Of a DNA stretch of 7,775 nt, positions 1 through 5,158 are shown in pieces (position 1 is the first letter of the stretch; every line of letters starts with the position of its first letter). Location of the stretch: NCBI GenBank assembly GCA_039888615.1, contig JBDQQS010000038.1, one strand, 5' to 3'. Position numbers and translations under genes: made by a program. The notes beneath the pieces are model-generated. The model was not told the DNA's origin and made no database searches. It saw only the letters and a program-made list of their open reading frames with translations. The stretch comes from Flavimaribacter sp039888615. GTDB lineage: Bacteria > Pseudomonadota > Alphaproteobacteria > Rhizobiales > Rhizobiaceae.

Positions 1-41
1 TAGAACAGTGCCGCCTGACATTCCTTTCGCTTGCCCATCAT
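1..41 (-). mobile_element. IS1182-type transposase, N-terminal fragment (runs off left edge)
   Basis: Read on the minus strand from 41, the sequence begins MMGKRKECQAALF and continues off the window. That opening, with tandem ATG codons followed by a short basic stretch and QxALF(Y), is typical of IS1182-family (DDE) transposases as I recall them. A GGGAGG ribosome site lies about 9 bases upstream of the first ATG (near 50-55, minus strand). Only 13 complete codons are visible, so the family call rests on a short N-terminal signature and cannot be tested against the catalytic residues. The element's end should lie somewhere between 42 and about 155; I could not locate a terminal inverted repeat because the partner end is outside the window. 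Confidence 0.5.
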
Positions 42-155
42 CGCAATCAGCCTCCCAAATCACTTGAGAAACTGAATCAATCGACAAAGGCCTAATCAAG
101 GCGACTTTTTCATCAAAATCAGCACGAAGGAGACGTTCATTCAACGATAGGCTGA

Positions 156-287
156 CACGCCGCCGCCCGCCAAAAGGGCGCTCGCCGGTCGGTCTCTGCG
201 GACGCAAGCGCAATACTCGCATTTGTTGTTGCTGGGCCGGCTGTCGTCATGCTCGTCACCAAGCGTGACGAAGACACCCGCCACTGA
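156..287 (+). pseudogene. Possible start-less remnant of a small membrane protein
   Basis: A frame open from 156 (just after a TGA at 153-155) to a TGA at 285-287 encodes 43 residues with no ATG, GTG or TTG start. Its second half reads as a hydrophobic segment (AILAFVVAGPAVVMLV) followed by a charged tail, TKRDEDTRH. This looks more like the C-terminus of a small one-pass membrane protein than random translation. It ends 21 bases before the DUF1127 gene on the same strand. Inference: the IS element to the left may have removed the start and N-terminus. It could equally be chance; codon statistics over so short a stretch do not decide. No function can be assigned. Confidence 0.22.
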
Positions 288-308
288 GGCATTGCGAGGA
301 GAATTACC

Positions 309-461
309 ATGTTCAAGGCCAACCGCTTTTTTCGGAGGGACTGCGGCATCGAGATGTCTCGACGACGTCAGAGACAGCATCTGGGCGATCTGTCCAGCCA
401 CCTGTTGCGCGACATTGGCATGACGATCCGCGTCAGCGACCGGCACTGGCGGGACAAGTAG
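309..461 (+). CDS. DUF1127 small protein (50 aa)
   Basis: A 50-residue protein starting MFKANRFFRRD and ending RHWRDK. An AGGAG ribosome site at 297-301 sits 7 bases before the ATG. Residues about 18-40 (RRRQRQHLGDLSSHLLRDIGM) match the DUF1127 pattern: an arginine-rich helix, then L-x-x-L-S-x-x-x-L-x-D-I-G. DUF1127 proteins are 40-70 residue, arginine-rich proteins abundant in Alphaproteobacteria. Some members have been linked to RNA turnover (CcaF1 in Rhodobacter) and to phosphate or carbon metabolism in Agrobacterium. The gene is convergent with the E1 beta gene; the two stop codons are 9 bases apart with no obvious terminator between them. A role in the neighbouring catabolic operons is not indicated by the sequence. 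The domain call is fairly secure; function is not. Confidence 0.75.
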   Translation: MFKANRFFRRDCGIEMSRRRQRQHLGDLSSHLLRDIGMTIRVSDRHWRDK

Positions 462-470
462 TCTGTTTCG

Positions 471-1463
471 TCAGGCAGGAATGGAATGACGGGTCACGCG
501 ATGCACCGCTTCGATGATATCCGCAGCATCGGGGAGGTACGCCTTTTCGATATCCCGGTGGAAGGGAACCGGTACGCGCGGCGGCGCAACCCGAAGGATC
601 GGCGCCCGTAGCCTGTCAAAGGCCTGTTCGGCAACGACGGAGACGACTTCGTTGTGCGAACCGCCGGTCTTGATCGCCTCGCTGACGACCACCAGCCGCC
701 CCGTCCTGGATACGGACTCCAGGATCGTCTCCTCGTCCAGGGGAACGATGGTGCGCAGATCGATCACCTCGGCCGAAATTCCCTCGGCTTCCAGCGTCTC
801 GGCTGCCGCCAGCGATCGTTTGGTCATCAACGCAGAAGCGACGATGGTGACATCGGACCCCCGGCGGGGGATCACCGCCTTGCCGATCGGCACGAGGAAG
901 TCGTCGTCGTCGGGCACCTCCATGCGGCCGGCATGGTACAGTGCCATGTGCTCGAGGAAGAGCACCGGATTGTTGTCACGAATTGCAGCCCGCATCAGGC
1001 CTTTCGCATCGACGGCATTGGACGGCGCAACGATCTTGACGCCAGGAATGTTCTGCAGCCAGCTATGAAAATCATAGGCATGGCCGTGGAAGGGACCGAC
1101 CCCGTATTTCGCACGCATGACAATCGGTACCGATATCGCCCCGCCGGAATAATAGTGCATCGCCCCGGCGTCCAGCCCGAATTGCTGTGTGACGAGCGCG
1201 AGGAATTCCAGGAACATCAGATCGACGATCGGCCGTTTGCCGCGCATGGCAGCACCCACTGCCGCTCCGACGAAAGTGCCTTCCGAGATCGGCATGTCGA
1301 TCACACGGCCTTCCGCGCCGAACTCCTCCCACAGGCCGTTGGTCGATTTCAGTGGTCCACCGAAGGCGCCGACATCCTCGCCGAGGATGAAGACGTTCCG
1401 ATCCGTGCGCATCTCTTCCGCAATGGCCGCGACACAGGCCTGCTGGAACGTCAATCTCGTCAT
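471..1463 (-). CDS. 2-oxo acid dehydrogenase E1 component, beta subunit (330 aa)
   Basis: This is the beta subunit of a heterotetrameric thiamine-diphosphate E1 (pyruvate / acetoin / branched-chain type), which decarboxylates a 2-oxo acid and passes the acyl group to lipoyl-E2 in the cytosol. Visible motifs: GEDVGAFGGP at 28-37, the PISEG block at 58-62 whose Glu61 aligns with the glutamate that activates thiamine, YYSGG at 104-108, PGVKIVAPS at 140-148, and a C-terminal transketolase-C domain from about 200 (DLRTIVPLD; PFHRDIEKAYLPDA near the end). His128 aligns with the conserved His of the usual AQHSQ motif, but the surrounding residues are HAYDFHSW instead. Length matches the family (about 325-340). 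The ATG at 1463 is chosen over a longer upstream frame: it has a strong AAGGAG ribosome site and overlaps the E1 alpha stop by 4 bases (ATGA). Substrate unknown; the overall style is closest to acetoin/pyruvate-type E1 beta. Confidence 0.93.
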   Translation of the reverse strand: MTRLTFQQACVAAIAEEMRTDRNVFILGEDVGAFGGPLKSTNGLWEEFGAEGRVIDMPISEGTFVGAAVGAAMRGKRPIVDLMFLEFLALVTQQFGLDAGAMHYYSGGAISVPIVMRAKYGVGPFHGHAYDFHSWLQNIPGVKIVAPSNAVDAKGLMRAAIRDNNPVLFLEHMALYHAGRMEVPDDDDFLVPIGKAVIPRRGSDVTIVASALMTKRSLAAAETLEAEGISAEVIDLRTIVPLDEETILESVSRTGRLVVVSEAIKTGGSHNEVVSVVAEQAFDRLRAPILRVAPPRVPVPFHRDIEKAYLPDAADIIEAVHRVTRHSIPA

Positions 1464-2461
1464 GGGCGCTCTCCTTCCCTCGCCGTGTCCGGTGCGAAGA
1501 CCAGTTCCGGGGCCAGATCCGCTGCCGTCGGCGCCGGATCGGCAATCGCCTGTTCCATTGACGTTTGCGCCTGCAGGCGTGCTTCCTCGTCCATCCGGTC
1601 GAGGCCGGCCTCGTCGAGGACACCTTCTTTGACCAGCCATGACCGGTAGGCGCGGATCGGATCGCGCTCCCGCCATTTTTCCACGATTTCCTGATCGCGA
1701 TAGTCCTCGGCGTCCGAGTAGAAGTGGCCGGCGACCCGGTAAGTCACAGCCTCGATGGTCGTCGGACCATCGCCGGCGCGAGCCCTGGCAATCGCCTCCT
1801 GCATGGCGCCGTGGACAGCAAGGACGTCGTTGCCGTCGACTTCAACGCCCGGCATGCCGAAACTACGGCCACGTTCGGCCACCGACCCGCCGACACCCCT
1901 CTTCTGGTCAGTGGAGATGGCGATCTGGTTGTTTTGGCAGACAAAAACAACCGGCAATTTCTGCACCGATGCAAGGTTCATCGCTTCATGACAGTCACCA
2001 CGGCTGGAGCCGCCGTCACCGAACACGGCGACAGCCACGTCATCCCGCCCATCCAGTTTCGCTGCCAGTGCACCGCCCGTCGCATAGCCGAGCGGCGGCC
2101 CGAGGGAACCGGAGTAAAGGCCGATCAGATTGTACTGGGCGGGACCACAGATGTCGCCGCGATAGCGTCCCATATTGTAGCCGGTCGTTTTCCCCATGGC
2201 GCCTGCAAGCAGGGTCCTGAGGTCCGCGCCCTTGGCATAGGCAGCAATGATTGTGCCCCGGTAATGTGGCGCCAGGACATCGTCTGGACGCAGCCCGTGG
2301 TAGACACCTGCCACCACGGCCTCCTCGCCTTCCAGACCGTGCCAGTGGCCGTCATGCTCGCCGATGACCGTATCGAGTGCACGTGACATGGTCATCAAAT
2401 GATAGAGTTCCAAGTGGAGCTGGTTCGAGCCCGCCGTGCCCGTTGCCTGTACATTCTTCAT
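1460..2461 (-). CDS. 2-oxo acid dehydrogenase E1 component, alpha subunit (333 aa)
   Basis: The thiamine-diphosphate-binding alpha subunit partnering the downstream E1 beta. The ThDP signature is complete: GDG at 148-150 and NN at 177-178, with GDCHEAMNLAS between. HYRG at 66-69 matches the conserved (Y/H)R thiamine contact region, and YRVAGHFYSDAEDYR at 241-255 matches the late YRxxGHxxxDxxxYR block. The GHF form resembles acetoin-type E1 alpha rather than the GHS of classical pyruvate enzymes. At the place where most E1 alphas have GGSMH, this protein has GRYRGDICGP (98-107). At 333 residues it is the size of acetoin/pyruvate-type subunits and shorter than branched-chain E1 alpha (about 400). 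The ATG at 2461 overlaps the lipoyl-protein stop as ATGA, and the gene's own stop overlaps E1 beta the same way, so translation is probably coupled along the operon. Confidence 0.93.
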   Translation of the reverse strand: MKNVQATGTAGSNQLHLELYHLMTMSRALDTVIGEHDGHWHGLEGEEAVVAGVYHGLRPDDVLAPHYRGTIIAAYAKGADLRTLLAGAMGKTTGYNMGRYRGDICGPAQYNLIGLYSGSLGPPLGYATGGALAAKLDGRDDVAVAVFGDGGSSRGDCHEAMNLASVQKLPVVFVCQNNQIAISTDQKRGVGGSVAERGRSFGMPGVEVDGNDVLAVHGAMQEAIARARAGDGPTTIEAVTYRVAGHFYSDAEDYRDQEIVEKWRERDPIRAYRSWLVKEGVLDEAGLDRMDEEARLQAQTSMEQAIADPAPTAADLAPELVFAPDTAREGERP

Positions 2462-2703
2462 GACTGTCTTTCCGGATCGATGCGCCCGATCACCGTGCCG
2501 ACCGGCAGTTCCTCGTCGGCCCGGTGAAGAATTTCAGCAAGACAGCCGCCGCTTTCGGTCTCGACCTCCATATTCACCTTGTCGGTCATGACCTCGACGA
2601 TGACGGCCCCCCTGTCCACGATGTCGCCAACCTTGTAGTTCCATTGCACGATGGTGGCTTCGGTCACGCCTTCGCCCACATCCGGAATAGTGATGTCGAT
2701 CAT
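2458..2703 (-). CDS. Free-standing lipoyl-domain protein, split E2 swinging arm (81 aa)
   Basis: A complete single lipoyl domain and nothing else. It opens with IPDVGEGVTEATIVQW (6-21), then KVGD (24-27), the lipoylation turn TDKV with Lys42 as the modified lysine (40-43), and the downstream glycine pair GG at 52-53, ending EELPVGTVIGRIDPERQS. In the usual E2 this domain is fused through flexible linkers to a peripheral-subunit-binding domain and the acyltransferase core. Here it ends about six residues after the fold with no linker or second domain, and the next gene upstream encodes the core. It should act as a diffusible acyl/dihydrolipoyl carrier between E1, E2 core and E3. Overlaps both neighbours by ATGA (start 2703, stop 2458). 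It could be mistaken for a glycine-cleavage H protein, but it lacks that length (about 125) and motif context. Confidence 0.92.
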   Translation of the reverse strand: MIDITIPDVGEGVTEATIVQWNYKVGDIVDRGAVIVEVMTDKVNMEVETESGGCLAEILHRADEELPVGTVIGRIDPERQS

Positions 2704-3425
2704 GTTTCAGTTTTCCCGGTTTGCATTTCGCATGATTTCAGGTGTTTCACCGGATCGCCGACGATCCGAGAAAGGGTTTCGAGAAAAGCCGATGCCGCTG
2801 CACCGTTGACCGACCGGTGATCGAAGGACAGGCTCACCGGCAAAATGTGACCCAGCCTGAGTTTGCCGTCAGCTGCGACCGGCACCTGACGGATCGCACC
2901 GACTGCGAGTATGCCGACTTGTGGCAGCGGCACGACTGGCGTCGCAAACACCACCGAAGGAAAACCCGCGACGCTGCTCAGAGTAAAGGTCGCCCCTTTT
3001 GTCTCGGAAAGCTGCAGCTTTCCAGCCCGGGAACGGGCGGCAAGATCACGGGCGCAGACCGACACCTCATCGAGCGTGAGCTGTTCGACCGCCGGTATGA
3101 CCGGAACGATCAGATCGCCACCATCCGTCGCCACCGCGAGACCGATATTGACCGAGCGGAAGCATTTCAGTTCCGATCCGTCGAAATGGGCATTGAACGA
3201 CGGATGGTTTTGCAGGGCGACAGCGAGACATTTCACCAGCACATGGGTTGCCGTGACTTTGCCACGACCGACACTTTCGGAACTGAGGGAATCGAGGAAG
3301 GCAACCAGTCCGTCCACTGCGAATTCGGCGTGAACGGTAACACCGGCCGCCTCCTGAACCATGCGCAGCATGTTTCGGCTGGCCATGCGCTGCATGGTGC
3401 TGAGTTGACGGATTTCGTAATCCAA
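2700..3425 (-). CDS. 2-oxo acid dehydrogenase E2 acyltransferase, catalytic core only (241 aa)
   Basis: Catalytic (inner-core) domain of a dihydrolipoamide acyltransferase, which moves the acyl group from lipoyl to CoA. It starts directly at the core's first helix (QLSTMQRMASRNM) with no lipoyl or peripheral-subunit-binding domain. Active-site features: TFTLSSVAG at 146-154, carrying the conserved serine region, PQVGILAVGA, and DHRSVNG at 202-208 with catalytic His203. Asn replaces Asp in the DHRxxDG motif, as it does in Azotobacter vinelandii E2p, so activity is expected. Full E2 proteins are 370-600 residues. An ATG exists in frame at 3446, but I chose TTG at 3425: AGGGAGG at 3437-3431 lies 5 bases before it and would be inside the longer reading frame, and the ATG falls in an operator/-10 region. 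First gene of the minus-strand operon. Confidence 0.88.
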   Translation of the reverse strand: MDYEIRQLSTMQRMASRNMLRMVQEAAGVTVHAEFAVDGLVAFLDSLSSESVGRGKVTATHVLVKCLAVALQNHPSFNAHFDGSELKCFRSVNIGLAVATDGGDLIVPVIPAVEQLTLDEVSVCARDLAARSRAGKLQLSETKGATFTLSSVAGFPSVVFATPVVPLPQVGILAVGAIRQVPVAADGKLRLGHILPVSLSFDHRSVNGAAASAFLETLSRIVGDPVKHLKSCEMQTGKTET

Positions 3426-3430
3426 ATTAT

Positions 3431-3437
3431 CCTCCCT
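3431..3437 (-). promoter_or_regulatory. Ribosome binding site that sets the TTG start of the E2 gene
   Basis: AGGGAGG on the minus strand, followed by 5 bases (ATAAT) and TTG-GAT. It is the only strong Shine-Dalgarno sequence near this gene start. It lies inside the frame that would begin at the ATG at 3446, so the TTG at 3425 is the better start. Confidence 0.75.
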
Positions 3438-3439
3438 TT

Positions 3440-3453
3440 GTAACATTTGTTAC
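3440..3453. promoter_or_regulatory. Operator 1, palindrome GTAACATTTGTTAC
   Basis: Two perfect 6-base inverted arms (GTAACA / TGTTAC) around a 2-base centre. It extends outward as TT-n-arm and arm-n-AA. It covers the candidate -10 box and likely transcription start of the minus-strand dehydrogenase operon. The same arms recur exactly 90 bp to the right. Size and form suit a MarR-family dimer, and a marR-like gene ends the divergent operon; that this protein is the binder is inferred. Confidence 0.8.
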
Positions 3454-3475
3454 TAATTAACTCGCCATCCGTCAA
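3447..3475 (-). promoter_or_regulatory. Candidate promoter of the dehydrogenase operon
   Basis: On the minus strand, TTGACG at 3475-3470 (5 of 6 to the sigma70-type -35), a 17-base spacer, and TAACAA at 3452-3447 as a weak -10. The -10 lies inside operator 1. Transcription would begin near 3440, giving a leader of only about 15 bases before the TTG start. That leaves the in-frame ATG at 3446 untranscribed. Confidence 0.5.
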
Positions 3476-3512
3476 TATGAAACCGTCATGTCGATAGTAG
3501 AACAAATTGTTG

Positions 3513-3541
3513 ATGACAAATTCTTTTTAGTAACATATGTT
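3513..3541 (+). promoter_or_regulatory. Candidate promoter of the TRAP-marR operon
   Basis: ATGACA at 3513-3518 (5 of 6 to the -35), a 17-base spacer, and TATGTT at 3536-3541 (4 of 6 to the -10). The -10 lies inside operator 2. Predicted transcription start is near 3548, about 37 bases before the dctP start codon. Confidence 0.5.
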
Positions 3542-3543
3542 AC
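3530..3543. promoter_or_regulatory. Operator 2, palindrome GTAACATATGTTAC
   Basis: A fully symmetric 14-base palindrome with the same GTAACA / TGTTAC arms as operator 1, starting exactly 90 bases after it. It overlaps the candidate -10 of the TRAP operon. Its central ATG (3537) is in frame with dctP but lacks a ribosome site and should lie upstream of the transcript start. Confidence 0.8.
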
Positions 3544-3584
3544 ATATAGATCGTGAAATTCACACTCGATCAGGGAGGAACATC

Positions 3585-4583
3585 ATGAAAATTCAGCACA
3601 CGTTGGCAGCTATCGGGATGTCCGCAGTCATGGGATCGTCGGCATTGGCGCCGGTCTCTGCACAGGATACCGTCAAACTCACGCTAGGCCACGTCGCCCC
3701 GCCGCAAACCACCTATCATCAGGCTGCCGAACGCTTCGCCGACAATCTCAGGGAGCTTTCCGGTGGCACCATGTCCGTAGAGATCATTCCGGGCGGAGCA
3801 CTGGGCAGCCCTCCGGAAATGTGGGTTCAGACGCGGACCAACTCGCTCGATATCCATCTCATCGATATAGGCGCCATCATCATGATGAAAGAAGGTGCGC
3901 CCTTCCTCGTTACCTGGGCGCCATTCCTGTTCAAGGACCAGGCGCAGTTCCACCGCTTCCTGGACTCCGACAAGTTCAAGGAGATGATGGCTGACGTTCA
4001 GGAAAGGACCGGCGTCGTCTATGCCGGTTTCGTCGGCGACCGCCCGCCACGTGCCGTTTCGACCAAGAACACGCCGGTCAAGACTCCGGCGGACCTGAAG
4101 GGCCTGAAGATCCGGACACCGGGTCACCCCTTTATCATTCAAGCCTTCGAGAGCTGGGGCGCCACCGCAACGCCGCTCAAGGCATCCGAACTGGTACTCG
4201 CACTCAAGACAGGCCTCGTCGATGGTCAGGACAACGGCGTTATCGATTTCGTCGGAGCGGGCTATTACGAGGATCAGGCGAATTACACGCCGATAGATTA
4301 TCTGCGTTCGGGAGTTGGCGTGTTCTTCTCGCCGCAGTCCTGGGCCAACCTCTCCGAGGAGCAGCAAGGTTGGGTTCTCGAAGCCGCAAGCAAGGCCGGC
4401 GAAGACGGAAAGGCCATTTACGAACAGCAGATGAAAGATGCCTATGCAAAGCTCGATGAGCTCGGCGTAACTGTCACCGAACCTGACAGGGAAGCGTTTA
4501 TGGAAGCGGTGTCGGGCATGATTGGCGGTCTCGACGGAAAGGCCTGGCCGGCCGGACTCTACGACGAAATGCACAATATGTGA
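3585..4583 (+). CDS. dctP: TRAP transporter periplasmic substrate-binding protein, DctP family (332 aa)
   Basis: Secreted solute-binding subunit of a tripartite ATP-independent periplasmic transporter; it captures an organic acid and delivers it to the membrane subunits. A signal peptide covers about 1-26 (MKIQHTLAAIG, hydrophobic core, APVSA) with cleavage likely before QD. The mature part begins KLTLGHVAPPQT, as in DctP proteins. The family's central block is present: GDRPPRAVST (151-160), then PADLKGLKIRTPGHP (168-182) with Arg177 at the position of the signature arginine that salt-bridges a ligand carboxylate. DGQDNG (213-218) stands where DGxENP is common. I chose ATG 3585 because GGGAGGAA at 3573-3580 precedes it and the signal peptide starts there; an in-frame ATG at 3537 lies in operator 2. 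First gene of the operon; ligand presumably a monocarboxylate or 2-oxo acid, given the divergent dehydrogenase genes. Confidence 0.95.
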   Translation: MKIQHTLAAIGMSAVMGSSALAPVSAQDTVKLTLGHVAPPQTTYHQAAERFADNLRELSGGTMSVEIIPGGALGSPPEMWVQTRTNSLDIHLIDIGAIIMMKEGAPFLVTWAPFLFKDQAQFHRFLDSDKFKEMMADVQERTGVVYAGFVGDRPPRAVSTKNTPVKTPADLKGLKIRTPGHPFIIQAFESWGATATPLKASELVLALKTGLVDGQDNGVIDFVGAGYYEDQANYTPIDYLRSGVGVFFSPQSWANLSEEQQGWVLEAASKAGEDGKAIYEQQMKDAYAKLDELGVTVTEPDREAFMEAVSGMIGGLDGKAWPAGLYDEMHNM

Positions 4584-4592
4584 CATAGTGAT

Positions 4593-4612
4593 CCTGCCGG
4601 GATGCCGGCAGG
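4593..4612 (+). terminator. Hairpin in the dctP-dctQ gap (partial terminator or mRNA stabiliser)
   Basis: Perfect 8-base arms CCTGCCGG (4593-4600) and CCGGCAGG (4605-4612) around a GATG loop, starting 9 bases after the dctP stop. There is no following T-run, so full termination is unlikely. Hairpins here commonly leave the abundant binding protein mRNA in excess over the permease mRNA. The left arm is repeated at 4638-4645, which would allow an alternative fold. Confidence 0.6.
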
Positions 4613-4672
4613 CGGTCGTTTGCAGAAATCGGCCGATCCTGCCGGCTGCGAAACTGCAACGAGACAGGTGAG

Positions 4673-5158
4673 ATGGCAAAACGGTTTCACAGCCTGCTGA
4701 CTAAGGCACTCTCGGTCATGCTTGCCGCGCTGCTTGTCGCCATGACGATGCTGGAGATCGTCCAGGTGATCATGCGCTATTTCGCCGGGTCGGGTTTTGT
4801 ATGGACCGGAGATGTCACGGTCATCCTGATGCAGTCTCTCGCCTGGATCGGCGCACCGGCGCTTTGGCTGATGCGCGGCCACATCGCCGTCGAACTGATA
4901 TCGGGCAGCGGGAAAGGCAGGGCATCTGCACTGGCACTCGTCGTCGATGCGGGGATCGTGGCCGGTGGCGCAGCACTCCTCTATTACGGGCAGGATGCGC
5001 TTGCCGCCTTTGCCAATATCGACATCCCGTCGCTGGGAACGACCGGCGATATCAAATACTACCCGATGATGGCGGGCGCCTTGCTGCTCGTCATCGCGGG
5101 CCTCCTTAATCTTGCGACCGGGAGCCGATATACCTCCGCTTCGGATCAGACTTCATGA
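4673..5158 (+). CDS. dctQ: TRAP transporter small membrane subunit, DctQ family (161 aa)
   Basis: The small integral-membrane subunit that partners DctM and the binding protein. Four hydrophobic segments are visible at about 12-33, 49-67, 88-105 and 130-148, the standard DctQ topology. Family landmarks include RYF near 35-37 at the end of helix 1, a tryptophan at 44 just before helix 2, and GAPALWLMRGHIAVEL (60-75) matching the G-x-x-x-x-x-R-x-x-H-I-x-V block. Length is typical (150-180). A modest AGGTGAG ribosome site lies close to the ATG at 4673. Its stop overlaps the dctM start as ATGA. Identification rests on topology, these landmarks and position between dctP and dctM; DctQ sequences are poorly conserved in general. 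Confidence 0.92.
   Translation: MAKRFHSLLTKALSVMLAALLVAMTMLEIVQVIMRYFAGSGFVWTGDVTVILMQSLAWIGAPALWLMRGHIAVELISGSGKGRASALALVVDAGIVAGGAALLYYGQDALAAFANIDIPSLGTTGDIKYYPMMAGALLLVIAGLLNLATGSRYTSASDQTS

Noticed and set aside
462..470. Terminator between the convergent DUF1127 and E1 beta genes
   Set aside because: Only 9 bases separate the stop codons and no GC-rich stem with a T-run is visible nearby.
654..1649. Long plus-strand open frame (331 codons) across the E1 beta gene
   Set aside because: It is an antisense shadow of a GC-rich coding region; its translation is low-complexity and resembles no family, while the minus strand encodes a fully conserved enzyme.
471..1676. Longer E1 beta reading frame starting at 1676 (401 aa)
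   Set aside because: The extra 71 residues lie within the E1 alpha gene, have no family similarity and lack a ribosome site; the ATG at 1463 has both a ribosome site and the ATGA overlap.
2796..2819. Asp-to-Asn change in the E2 active-site motif (DHRSVNG in place of DHRxxDG) as evidence of a dead enzyme
   Set aside because: Asn at this position is a known natural variant, as in Azotobacter vinelandii E2p, and the catalytic His is kept.
3501..3511. AACAAATTGTT between the two operators as a third regulator site
   Set aside because: It has AACA/TGTT halves, but the centre is 3 bases instead of 2 and the outer GT/AC are missing, so it does not match the operator pattern; it may be chance in AT-rich promoter DNA.
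3684..4679. Long minus-strand open frame (331 codons) opposite dctP
   Set aside because: Antisense shadow of dctP with no recognisable domain or ribosome site.
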